Under the pieces are notes generated by a model. It ran no database searches. It had not been told where the DNA came from and saw only the letters and a program-made list of their open reading frames with translations. Positions 28,649 through 36,472 of a DNA stretch of 64,000 bases are shown here, piece by piece (within the stretch, counting starts at the first letter, position 1; every line of letters starts with the position of its first letter). The position numbers and the translations under genes are program-made. Source of the DNA: Pseudomonadales bacterium (GTDB taxonomy: Bacteria; Pseudomonadota; Gammaproteobacteria; Pseudomonadales; Pseudohongiellaceae); NCBI GenBank assembly GCA_024234365.1, contig JACKOK010000006.1, positions 79,856-143,855 of the forward strand, in the 5' to 3' direction.

Positions 28649-29248
28649 TTAACGTACTTTCAAACGGCCATTGAACGCATGACTCAAGGTGCCACCGTCC
28701 ACAAATTCCAGTTCTCCTCCTACGGGCACGCCGTGCGCGATACGGGAAACACTGAGTTCAAAATCTTTCAATTGTTCTGCAATGTAGAAGGCTGTCGCCT
28801 CCCCTTCCACTGTGGGATTGTTGGCCAGAATCACTTCCTCGACCTGATGTTGCCTGAGGTAGTTGAGCAATTCGGGAATGCCGATGTCATCGGGACCAAT
28901 ACCGTCAATGGGGGACAGGTGCCCCATCAACACGAAATAAAGCCCACGGTAAGTTCCGGTCTGCTCAATGGCATGCACATCTGCAGGAGACTCGACGATG
29001 CAGAGCAAATGCTGGTGACGGGAGTTGCTGCTGCAGATGCGGCATAACTCCTCCTCACTCAGGGTTCGGCATTGACGGCAGTGGCCGACCTTTTCGAGTG
29101 CTTCCTGCAGGACTGCGGCCATATGCAGGCCGCCACCACGATTCCGCTCGAGAAGATAGAGCGCCATGCGCTGGGCGGATTTCGGGCCGACTCCCGGCAG
29201 GCAGCGCAGAGATTCCACGAGCTTTTCAATCAGGGGGCTGGCAAACAT
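28649..29248 (-). CDS. recR: Recombination protein RecR
   Basis: 199 residues, usual length. Helix-hairpin-helix region [20 protein letters not shown], a four-Cys zinc finger ([16 protein letters not shown]), and a Toprim domain with [20 protein letters not shown]. With RecO/RecF it loads RecA at gaps. The dnaX-ybaB-recR order is conserved in Gammaproteobacteria. Confidence 0.97.
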   Translation of the reverse strand: MFASPLIEKLVESLRCLPGVGPKSAQRMALYLLERNRGGGLHMAAVLQEALEKVGHCRQCRTLSEEELCRICSSNSRHQHLLCIVESPADVHAIEQTGTYRGLYFVLMGHLSPIDGIGPDDIGIPELLNYLRQHQVEEVILANNPTVEGEATAFYIAEQLKDFELSVSRIAHGVPVGGELEFVDGGTLSHAFNGRLKVR

Positions 29249-29267
29249 AGTATCAACTCTTGCTCAT

Positions 29268-29588
29268 TCAGAAGGGAAACTTGAATCCTTCCGGCAATTT
29301 GAACCCGGACGCCATACCGGAGAATGTGTCACGGCTGCGTTCTTCCAGTTTTTTCACCACATCGTTGACGGCGGCGGCAATCAGGTCTTCGATCACGTCT
29401 TTGTCTTCCGTCAGCAGGCCCGGGTCCAGCTCGACTTTCTGGACATCGTGACGGCCATTCATATGCACACGCACCAGCCCTGCTCCGGACTCGCCGACCA
29501 GCACGGTATTGGCCGCCTCCTGCTGGGCCCGCTGCATGTCTTCCTGCATTTTGCGCGCCTGATTCATCAATTCATTGAAATCTGTCAT
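29268..29588 (-). CDS. ybaB: YbaB/EbfC family nucleoid-associated protein
   Basis: 106 residues. Dimeric DNA-binding protein with the usual MNQARKMQEDMQRAQQEAAN start, GLVRVHMNGRHDVQKVELDP core and a Gly/Pro-rich tail ending in KFPF. Overlaps dnaX by four bases (ATGA). Confidence 0.95.
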   Translation of the reverse strand: MTDFNELMNQARKMQEDMQRAQQEAANTVLVGESGAGLVRVHMNGRHDVQKVELDPGLLTEDKDVIEDLIAAAVNDVVKKLEERSRDTFSGMASGFKLPEGFKFPF

Positions 29589-31384
29589 TTCTTGGCCTCT
29601 TCTATGATCTTTACGCTGTTCGGCAGGATGCGGGCGGAGAATGCACTCACCAGTGCCTGCACATGCTCATCGTGTTCAAAAGCCTGCTGAGCCCGTTGCA
29701 GGGCCTCTTCCTGCTTGCGCTGACGATAGTGGGCAGGTGATTCCATATGGATTGCCTGGATTTCAATATGAACCTCCAGAGGACGTCGGAAATGTTCGCG
29801 CAGCACATCGCCAATGCGACGTCCGTGCTCATCGCTGAAGAGCGCGCTCTGGGTTTCATCCAGTGCCAGCGTGATGGAGTTTTCATCCATTGCCAGCAGT
29901 ACGCAGTTGGCAAGCAGATTGCCAGTAATTCCCCCGACTTCCAGCGCGTCCACCAGCGTAATCCAGAACTCCTCTGTGTCTTCCGCCGTCAGGGAGGCAT
30001 GAGGAGTTGGCGCTTCCCGCCGTGGCAGAGGCTGTGTTTTTTCCTGCGTGTCAGGCGTATCTGCGGAGGTTTCGGGAAGCCTCGTTGCCGCCTCAGCAAT
30101 ACCTGGCAGTATTTTCCCTTGTGCGCTCTGGGCTGCCTCTGTTTCCGGGGCTGGCTCCAGTTCGGGTTCGGATTCTGGTTCAGGTGCAGATATCGATGCC
30201 GGTGTGATGACGGCTTGTTCCGTCGCCGTCAGCCCGGAATCAGGCTTTTTTTTTTGCTCTGGGTCGGCGCAGAGGATTGCAGACTCTTGCTCTTGCGGTG
30301 CCTGGGGAGAGAAAACCAGCAGACGCATCAGCAGCATTTCAAAGGCGATGCGTGCATCGAAAGCCAGGCTCATGTCCTGGCGCCCGTTCAAGGCAATCTG
30401 GTAATACAGCTGTACCTGCTCTGCGCTGAGTTCGCGCGCCAGCGCCAGCACCTGCTCCCGGTCGCCCTGGCTGTTGTCAATTCCGCCCGGCACCAGTTGC
30501 GCAATGGCAATGCGATGCAGCAGGGCAAGCAGATTATCCAGCAGCATGAAGTAGTCAAAGGCGCGTGAGGAAATGGTATTGGCGATATCCAGCAACCCGG
30601 GAGCATTGTCTGCATTGAGTGCCTGAACAATGCCCATAACCAGGGCCTGGTCCGGGGTTCCCAGCAGGCTGCTGACTTCGGCATCTGTCACATTTCCCGC
30701 GCAGAAGGAAATGCTCTGGTCCAGCAGTGTCAGCGCATCGCGCATACTGCCCTGCGCCGCCTTGGCGATACTCCACAGTGCAGCCTCCTCAAAGGGAATC
30801 TGCTCGGCTACGAGAACCGATTTGAGGTATTCGGCAATCATCTGCGGGCTGAGATTCTTCAGGCTGAATTGCAGGCAGCGCGAAAGAATGGTGATCGGCA
30901 GCTTGTGCGGATCGGTGGTAGCCAGCAGGAAAATGACGTGAGGCGGTGGCTCTTCCAGCGTCTTCAGCAAGGCGTTAAAACTGTGGCTGGAAAGCATGTG
31001 CACTTCATCGATCAGATAGACCTTGTAACGCCCGACAGAGGGGGCGTATTGCACGTTTTCCAGCAGCTCGCGCGTGTCTTCGACCTTGGTTTTCGAGGCT
31101 GCATCCACCTCTATCAGGTCAATGAAACGACCTTCGGCAATTTGGGTACAGGCGGTGCACTTGCCACAGGGCGTAGCACTGACACCCTGCTCGCAGTTGA
31201 GGCATTTGGCAAAGATACGGGCAATGGTGGTTTTACCAACACCCCGGGTGCCGGTGAACAGATACGCGTGATGGAGACGTTGATTGTTGAGCGCATGGAT
31301 CAGGGTCTGGAGCACATGCTCCTGCCCGGCCATGTCACTGAATGTTCTGGGACGCCACTTTCTCGCCAATACCTGGTAGGTCAT
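29585..31384 (-). CDS. dnaX: DNA polymerase III tau subunit, with an internal frameshift signal for gamma
   Basis: 599 residues (tau). AAA+ clamp-loader subunit: Walker A GTRGVGKT at residues 45-52, zinc-binding Cys64, Cys73, Cys76 and Cys79 as in E. coli, Walker B region YLIDEVHMLS, sensor LLATTDPHK, then the Pro/Glu-rich linker and the C-terminal tau domain that contacts DnaB and the alpha subunit. At 30246-30255 the coding strand has ten As (CAA AAA AAA AAG); a -1 slip yields one extra Ala codon then TGA, giving a gamma-like product of 381 residues. Confidence 0.97.
   Translation of the reverse strand: MTYQVLARKWRPRTFSDMAGQEHVLQTLIHALNNQRLHHAYLFTGTRGVGKTTIARIFAKCLNCEQGVSATPCGKCTACTQIAEGRFIDLIEVDAASKTKVEDTRELLENVQYAPSVGRYKVYLIDEVHMLSSHSFNALLKTLEEPPPHVIFLLATTDPHKLPITILSRCLQFSLKNLSPQMIAEYLKSVLVAEQIPFEEAALWSIAKAAQGSMRDALTLLDQSISFCAGNVTDAEVSSLLGTPDQALVMGIVQALNADNAPGLLDIANTISSRAFDYFMLLDNLLALLHRIAIAQLVPGGIDNSQGDREQVLALARELSAEQVQLYYQIALNGRQDMSLAFDARIAFEMLLMRLLVFSPQAPQEQESAILCADPEQKKKPDSGLTATEQAVITPASISAPEPESEPELEPAPETEAAQSAQGKILPGIAEAATRLPETSADTPDTQEKTQPLPRREAPTPHASLTAEDTEEFWITLVDALEVGGITGNLLANCVLLAMDENSITLALDETQSALFSDEHGRRIGDVLREHFRRPLEVHIEIQAIHMESPAHYRQRKQEEALQRAQQAFEHDEHVQALVSAFSARILPNSVKIIEEAKK
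30208..30256 (-). promoter_or_regulatory. Programmed -1 frameshift (or transcript slippage) element in dnaX
   Basis: The slippery run CAAAAAAAAAAG ends at Lys380. The -1 frame then reads GCC TGA (stop at 30240-30242). Thirteen bases downstream lies a 7-bp perfect stem TGACGGC/GCCGTCA with a 10-base loop (30208-30231). The layout matches the E. coli dnaX signal; with ten As, polymerase slippage as in Thermus is also possible. I see no clear upstream Shine-Dalgarno stimulator. Confidence 0.8.
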
Positions 31385-31478
31385 CTTGTTCCGGTCACTG
31401 TCGAAGGCGTGTCAATGGGTTCAGATTTGTTATGTTCTGGCGACGGTCGCGGGATGGGTGAACCGATCCTGGATTGGA

Positions 31479-31590
31479 GGTACCCCCTGCCAGCCGCACC
31501 ACGGCACATGAGTCAGCTATTACCGTTGCTCCCTTCCGGGCCTGGCGGGGTTCACAGCCTATCATTGCGAGGGGACCGGCAGGAGATACC
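31479..31590 (-). ncRNA. ffs: Signal recognition particle RNA (4.5S, small bacterial type)
   Basis: 112 bases. The apical domain with CCAGGCCCGGAAGGGAGCA and its GGAA tetraloop is unmistakable, and the ends pair over 15 bp (5' GGTATCTCCTGCCGG with 3' CTGGCAGGGGGTACC, G-T pairs included). It scaffolds Ffh for co-translational membrane targeting. It lies 94 bases upstream of dnaX on the same strand, as in Pseudomonas. Confidence 0.95.
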
Positions 31591-31631
31591 ATCAAGCGTG
31601 AATACACCTGTCAGTGCCATCACAGCCGCGC

Positions 31632-31660
31632 ATTATGGGTAAATTCCCCCGATATATCAA
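31632..31660 (-). promoter_or_regulatory. Promoter of the SRP RNA
   Basis: Minus strand TTGATA, 17-base spacer, CATAAT, then GCGCGG. The expected transcript start is about 35 bases before the mature 5' end, suggesting a leader removed by RNase P as in E. coli. Confidence 0.75.
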
Positions 31661-31681
31661 GCGCAAAGCACAGCGGATTGC

Positions 31682-33583
31682 CTATGGCAGTGCAAAGGCG
31701 AGCACACGCGAATCCGTGCCGGCACCAAGCGCAATGGCAATGTACTGGCGGCCCCCGGCACGATAGCTCATCGGGGTGCCTCCCGTGGGCAGTGGCAGGT
31801 CAATCTCATGCAGCACAGCCCCATTACGCTTGTCGAAAGCCCGCAATACATAACGACTGTTGTCGTCCTGCGCGACAAACAGCAATGACGGCGTCAACAG
31901 AGGCCCCGTGCGCGAGGGAGAACCGACCGGTCCCGGGTCCAGAATTCCCTGGGCAATGATGCGCTCACGGATTCCCTCGCCATGAGGCACCATCCACAGA
32001 TGCTCGCCCGAGTTGAGGTCAATGGCCGTGATGCGTCCGTAGGGAGGTTTGACCAAGGGGAGGCCTGCCGGGCTCGGGGCCGCCGTAATGCCACCGCGCA
32101 GGTAACGGAAGTTTGAGCTTCCTGCCTCGGGAGCCTGCAATTGCACCACCATCGGACTGCTGGCGGAGGGCAGATATAACACTCCCGTATGCGGATCTAT
32201 GGCCCCGCCCTGCCAGCCTCCGCCCCCGAACCAGCCGGGCAGATTAACAGTGCCGCGCAGCGAAGGAGGCGTGTACAAGGGCCCGTAATCCAGCTGTTCC
32301 AGAGCGGCAAGAGCCTGGGCTCTTAGTTCGGGTGTGAAATCAATCAGTGTCTCGCTGGTGATGCCCTGTGACTCAAACGGTGCCGGGCGGCTGGGAAAAG
32401 GCTGTGTGGGGGATAATTGTTCGCCTGGGACACTGCTTGCGGGCACGGGGCGCTCTTCGATTGGCCAGACCGGCTCTCCCGTAATTCTGTCGAACACGAA
32501 AACAAAGCCCTGTTTGGTGATTTGCGCTACGGCCTTGATCCGGCGCCCCTCCACAGTGATATCCACCAGATTCGGGGCGGCGGGAAGATCGTAGTCCCAG
32601 ACGCCGTGGTGGACGAACTGAAAATGCCAGATCCGCTCACCGGTGCGGGCATCCAGGCAGACCAGGCTCTCGGCAAACAGATTGTTGCCCTTGCGATGGC
32701 CGCCGTACCAGTCATTGGTCGGTGTACCGATGGGCAGATACACATAGCCCAGCTCAGGATCGGCACTCATCTGGCTCCAGACATTGGTGTTGCCGGAGTA
32801 CTCCCATGCGCCCTCCTCCCAGGTCTCGTTGCCAAATTCGCCACTCTGGGGAATGGTGTGGAACATCCAGCGCTGCTCTCCGGTGCGGATATCAAAACCG
32901 CGAACATGCCCGGGCGGCGCCTCCTTGAAACGCGGCACATCATGAATCGAGGAGCCAACAATCAGGATGTCGCCCACGACCAGGGGGGCGGATATCTGCG
33001 TGTAGGCACGACGATCGATCTCGCGCCCCAGCCCCTGGGTCAGGTCGACACGGCCCTGCTCACCGAAAGCCGGGTCTGGCAGTCCCGTGCTGGCATCGAG
33101 CGACCAGAGCATGGCGTCATTGCCTGGCATCAGGATGCGGGCCTGGTCCCCGGAACGCCAATAGGACACGCCGCGATGGTTATAGCCAAGATTGGCAGGC
33201 CGGCCCTGCTCCCAGGAGCGGGTATCAAATACCCAGAGCTGCTCGCCGCTGACCCCATCGATTGCCGCCACCTTGCCCAGGGAGGTACTGACATAGAGCA
33301 CCCCGTCCACGGCGATGGGGGTGACCTTGTAGTTGCCCGGAGTGGCGCTGTAGTTCTGTTGTTCGTGATTGCTGGCAACGGTGAGATTGTCGGGAGAAGC
33401 CCAGCTCCAGACCATCTCGATACTACTGACATTATCGACATTGATCTGGGAGAAATCGGCGTATTTTGTCGAGGCAGCATCGGCGCCATAGGATGGCCAG
33501 TCATCAGCAGGGGCCGCATGAAGGGAGACGGACAAAGCGAGCAGCAGCGCGCTCAGCACAAGGCCGGAGGACGGGTAACGCAT
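31682..33583 (-). CDS. PQQ-dependent dehydrogenase, soluble periplasmic type
   Basis: 633 residues. A signal peptide (cut near SLHA/APADD) is followed by an eight-bladed beta-propeller quinoprotein fold with repeated tryptophan-docking motifs, e.g. GDILIVGSSIHD, DPELGYVYLPIGTPTNDWYG, LDARTGERIWHFQFVHHGVWDYD and IDPHTGVLYLPSA. There are no N-terminal membrane helices as in membrane glucose dehydrogenase, no cytochrome c domain (no CxxCH) and no adjacent vicinal Cys pair as in methanol dehydrogenase. The usual HHD in the VHHxxWDYD motif is HHG here. The substrate (alcohol or sugar) cannot be told. No PQQ synthesis gene or cytochrome partner is nearby. Confidence 0.85.
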   Translation of the reverse strand: MRYPSSGLVLSALLLALSVSLHAAPADDWPSYGADAASTKYADFSQINVDNVSSIEMVWSWASPDNLTVASNHEQQNYSATPGNYKVTPIAVDGVLYVSTSLGKVAAIDGVSGEQLWVFDTRSWEQGRPANLGYNHRGVSYWRSGDQARILMPGNDAMLWSLDASTGLPDPAFGEQGRVDLTQGLGREIDRRAYTQISAPLVVGDILIVGSSIHDVPRFKEAPPGHVRGFDIRTGEQRWMFHTIPQSGEFGNETWEEGAWEYSGNTNVWSQMSADPELGYVYLPIGTPTNDWYGGHRKGNNLFAESLVCLDARTGERIWHFQFVHHGVWDYDLPAAPNLVDITVEGRRIKAVAQITKQGFVFVFDRITGEPVWPIEERPVPASSVPGEQLSPTQPFPSRPAPFESQGITSETLIDFTPELRAQALAALEQLDYGPLYTPPSLRGTVNLPGWFGGGGWQGGAIDPHTGVLYLPSASSPMVVQLQAPEAGSSNFRYLRGGITAAPSPAGLPLVKPPYGRITAIDLNSGEHLWMVPHGEGIRERIIAQGILDPGPVGSPSRTGPLLTPSLLFVAQDDNSRYVLRAFDKRNGAVLHEIDLPLPTGGTPMSYRAGGRQYIAIALGAGTDSRVLAFALP

Positions 33584-33723
33584 GATGGTTCCACCCTTTG
33601 TTGTTTTTTTGCCGATGGTACAGGATGGACGCTGGCTGGGGAATGCTTATGGGCCAGAGCACGCGCGTATCTATCAAGGCTTAATGCTGGTATGGGTATG
33701 CATGGCAGGATAGGATTCCGTAC

Positions 33724-34443
33724 ATGACCCTCCATGCAGCACATCCTCTCAGGTTTGAAATATTGGTCCCCGGCCAGGCAGGATTTTCCGATGCCTGCGG
33801 GAAGGTTGCGCAGCTCTTCGCACGGCGCGAGGCAGAGTTCGGTTTCAACCCGGAGATTGATCATGCATCCGTGTCGATAGAGGCATTCCTGCCTGCCCAT
33901 GCAAGCGAACTGCCCGCGGCAATCACGGGCAATGAGCCGCTTACCATTCTGACAACATGGTCCGACAGGCTCGCACCGATCCTGAGCAAGCACGGCTTCG
34001 CTTTCAGGCCGATCCGGTGGATCGCCGGGCCGCTAAACAGCGGTATTTTCCGGCGTGAAGGGACAGGTCCGGAGAGGTATATCGAATTGGTCAATGAGGA
34101 AGCCCCGGAAATCGCGCCTGGCCATGTGCTGACTGTGTATGACTCCTGTGGCTTTGCAGGCGGGGCAATCTCTACCTTGCGGGATAATGCTGCGTGGTTG
34201 GCAGTGATGTGCGTGCGCGCCGGATCATCCGCTGGCACCGGTTCGCGTATTTGGGATGTGCTTGTCCGTGATCTTGCTGCACGGGGTATTGGCAGGCTTG
34301 ATCTTGGCACCCAGACAGCGGAGCGTTTTTATCAGCGCTGCGGCATGAAGGTGAGCGATCGGGTGCTCCCGAACTTGCGCTGGCGCAAGGGGCCCGGCAG
34401 GAATATATGGAGCGATCTCGTCATGATGGAAATCGAGCTGTGA
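33724..34443 (+). CDS. Putative GNAT-like N-acyltransferase, orphan
   Basis: 239 residues. The C-terminal half fits the end of a GNAT fold: LAVMCVRAGSSAGTGSRIWD (acyl-CoA pyrophosphate loop with Gly/Ser in place of the classic RxxGxG/A), LVRDLAARGIGRLDLGTQT, then AERFYQRCGMKVSDRV, a typical 'FYxxxGF'-like ending. The N-terminal half has a less clear relation. No operon partner; it is divergent from the PQQ dehydrogenase. The acceptor substrate is unknown. Confidence 0.6.
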   Translation: MTLHAAHPLRFEILVPGQAGFSDACGKVAQLFARREAEFGFNPEIDHASVSIEAFLPAHASELPAAITGNEPLTILTTWSDRLAPILSKHGFAFRPIRWIAGPLNSGIFRREGTGPERYIELVNEEAPEIAPGHVLTVYDSCGFAGGAISTLRDNAAWLAVMCVRAGSSAGTGSRIWDVLVRDLAARGIGRLDLGTQTAERFYQRCGMKVSDRVLPNLRWRKGPGRNIWSDLVMMEIEL

Positions 34444-34496
34444 TCCAGAGGGATCGTTCTGATGCTGCGCCTGGGGAGGCACCGGTCGGGATTGAT

Positions 34497-34610
34497 CTCG
34501 ACAGCCTTGGGGCTGTCGAGCCCCTGCGGGCTGCGCGCTTTCGCGCTTGTCTTCGATTGCTGCGCAATCGATCGACCCCTCTTTCGGGTTGGAATCCCTC
34601 CCCTTGGGAG
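34497..34610. repeat. Array of six adjacent short hairpins
   Basis: Six stem-loops follow one another with few or no bases between: 34497-34520 (10-bp stem, TTGG loop), 34519-34532 (AGCCC/GGGCT), 34533-34546 (GCGCG/CGCGC), 34553-34571 (8-bp TCGATTGC stem), 34575-34589 (ACCC/GGGT) and 34598-34610 (CTCCC/GGGAG). The sequences differ, so this is structural, not sequence, repetition. It sits between a + gene and tRNA-Ser on the minus strand. Open reading frames across it are not credible genes. Confidence 0.75.
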
Positions 34611-34666
34611 TTTGGATATATGGCTGAAGCTTGGGGGTGCGATCGGGGTTGATCACTGCGATTGAG

Positions 34667-34756
34667 TGGCGGTGAGGGAGGGATTCGAACCCTCGATAGG
34701 GGTTAACCTATACACACTTTCCAGGCGTGCTCCTTCAACCACTCGGACACCTCACC
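34667..34756 (-). tRNA. tRNA-Ser (GGA anticodon)
   Basis: 90 bases with encoded CCA. Acceptor stem GGTGAGG/CCTCACC, anticodon GGA in loop CTGGAAA (reads UCC), a long variable arm of the class II type (TATAGG...CCTATC) and T arm GGTTCGAATCC. Very like the E. coli tRNA-Ser(GGA). Confidence 0.96.
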
Positions 34757-34801
34757 GTATGCATTCCGCAGCAAAATTCACTGCGTTTGAAGGCGCGGTA
34801 C

Positions 34802-34828
34802 TGTATACCAGCAGGCTGCCAAATACAA
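34802..34828 (-). promoter_or_regulatory. Probable promoter of tRNA-Ser
   Basis: Minus strand TTGTAT, 15-base spacer, TATACA, then GTACCGCGCC, 46 bases before the tRNA and just after the queF stop. The spacer is short, so the match is moderate. Confidence 0.45.
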
Positions 34829-34837
34829 GCGTCTCGT

Positions 34838-35656
34838 TTACTGTCGAATCAGTCGTGCTGCCGGGAAGTCCAGCCGGGAAGGTTCGGTGCTGCGCACCGG
34901 CACGATTTCCAGCCCACCACGGCGCAGAAAGTGCAGCGTGATACTCAGGCTGCTGGGAGTGCAGCGAGCCATCAGATCCCGGAATATCTGCTCTGCGCAA
35001 TCCTCGTGAAAGCCTTCATGTTCACGATAGGAAATCAGATAACGCAACAGCCCTTCGCGGTCAATTTCCGGGCCCTGGTATCGAAGGACAACTGTCCCCC
35101 AGTCAGGCTGCCCGGTAACCGGGCAATTGGATTTGAACAGATCGGAATACAACACCTGTTCCACTTCGCTGTCCGGATCTGCCGTCAACAGCGCGGGATT
35201 GGGCTGGTATTCCTCGATGCCAATGTCGAGCCCATCCAGTGACTCCCCTTCCGGCAAGGACGGACCGAAGCCGTCCAGATTGTCCAGGCTTGAGAGCTGT
35301 ACCAGTACTTCTGCACCGGCAACGGCGGACAGGTCACGGAGCATGCGTTGCCGCACGCTCTCGGCACTATCGAAACGGGTCTGGTTGAAAGAGTTCAGAT
35401 AGAGCTTGAACGACTTGGATTCAATCATGCAGGGGCTGTGCACGGGCACCATGAACTCGGCCAGCATCACAACCGGTTTGCCCAGGCTGTTGAGCCAGGA
35501 AACTTCGTAGGCACGCCACAGATCATAACCACGAAATGGCAGGCCGGATGACAGGCCAAGCCTGCGGCGATTGTCCTGCCGGGGAATGGGAAACAGCAGT
35601 TCCGGGGCATAGCTTTTGGGATATGCGGTGTTGCGCCCCAATGGCATGTCTTTCAT
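34838..35656 (-). CDS. queF: 7-cyano-7-deazaguanine reductase (NADPH-dependent), QueF
   Basis: 272 residues from the ATG at 35656, preceded by GGAG 8 bases upstream; longer starts would overlap the upstream gene. Reduces preQ0 to preQ1 in queuosine synthesis. The unimodular-type two-domain protein shows the QueF motif ESKSFKLYLNSFNQTRF near residue 90, the catalytic Cys in SNCPVTGQPDWGTV, and the C-terminal YREHEGFHEDCAEQIF and RRGGLEIVPVR motifs. Confidence 0.95.
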   Translation of the reverse strand: MKDMPLGRNTAYPKSYAPELLFPIPRQDNRRRLGLSSGLPFRGYDLWRAYEVSWLNSLGKPVVMLAEFMVPVHSPCMIESKSFKLYLNSFNQTRFDSAESVRQRMLRDLSAVAGAEVLVQLSSLDNLDGFGPSLPEGESLDGLDIGIEEYQPNPALLTADPDSEVEQVLYSDLFKSNCPVTGQPDWGTVVLRYQGPEIDREGLLRYLISYREHEGFHEDCAEQIFRDLMARCTPSSLSITLHFLRRGGLEIVPVRSTEPSRLDFPAARLIRQ

Positions 35657-35672
35657 GATCAGGTCTCCGGCC

Positions 35673-36446
35673 TCAGTGACGCAATCCGGTTCCCTTGCGC
35701 AGCAGATAGAGGGAGATGGCAAACAGGATCGCAACAAACAGCATCAGCATGCCCAGCGACCAGAAGATGTTGACATCGGAAGTACCCAGAATGCCGTAAC
35801 GGAAGGTGTTAACCATGTAAAAAATCGGATTGAAGGAGGAGACGATACGCCCTGCGCTTGGCAGCAACTCCACGGAATAGAACACGCCACCAAGATAGAT
35901 CAACGGTGTCAGGACGAATGTCGGAATGATGGAGATGTCATCAAAACTGTTGGCAAACAGGGCATTCAGGAATCCCGCAAGCGAAAACACCACGGCGGTC
36001 AGTATGACGACGATTACCGTCACGGACAGATTGTGGATGGCAAGGTCGGCGAAGGCAAAAGACATCAGCATGACGATAAAACCCACGGCGAGACCGCGCG
36101 CGACACCTCCGGCCACAAAACCACAGAGAATGACGTAATTGGGAACGGGAGACACCAGCAGCTCTTCGATGCTGCGCTGAAATTTCTGGCTGAAAAACGA
36201 TGACACCACGTTCGCATAGGAGTTCTGGATGACGGCCATCATGATGAGCCCCGGCACGATGAACTCCATATAACCGTAGCCTCCCATATCGCCGATCCGG
36301 CGTCCGATGAGATTACCGAAGATCAGGAAATAAAGGCCGATGGTGATCGCCGGAGGCACCAGTGTCTGTACCCAGATACGGGCAAAGCGCCGGATCTCTT
36401 TGATCAGGATGGTTTCAAAAGCGATGTATTTGTAATTGGCTTGCAT
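35673..36446 (-). CDS. yadH: ABC-2 type transporter permease (YadH-like)
   Basis: 257 residues with six predicted membrane segments and the ABC-2 permease signature (GYMEFIVPGLIMMAVIQNSYANVVSSFF; LTPLIYLGGVFYSVELLP). Partner of the ATPase immediately upstream; the pair matches E. coli YadG/YadH, an exporter of unknown substrate. Confidence 0.9.
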   Translation of the reverse strand: MQANYKYIAFETILIKEIRRFARIWVQTLVPPAITIGLYFLIFGNLIGRRIGDMGGYGYMEFIVPGLIMMAVIQNSYANVVSSFFSQKFQRSIEELLVSPVPNYVILCGFVAGGVARGLAVGFIVMLMSFAFADLAIHNLSVTVIVVILTAVVFSLAGFLNALFANSFDDISIIPTFVLTPLIYLGGVFYSVELLPSAGRIVSSFNPIFYMVNTFRYGILGTSDVNIFWSLGMLMLFVAILFAISLYLLRKGTGLRH

Positions 36447-36472
36447 ACGCGATTCACTGTGTTGAAAACGAG

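Noticed and set aside
30246..30255. Ten-base A run in dnaX as a sequencing artefact
   Set aside because: Run length could be wrong by a base, but frame 0 is open throughout with a normal tau C-terminus, and the -1 stop plus hairpin fit a known dnaX design, so I keep it as a real signal.
32417..33727. 436-codon open frame antisense to the PQQ dehydrogenase
   Set aside because: The minus-strand protein has a signal peptide and propeller motifs; the antisense frame has none.
34407..34656. Short frames on both strands through the hairpin array
   Set aside because: They translate palindromes into basic, repetitive peptides and overlap the gene end and tRNA; more likely artefacts.
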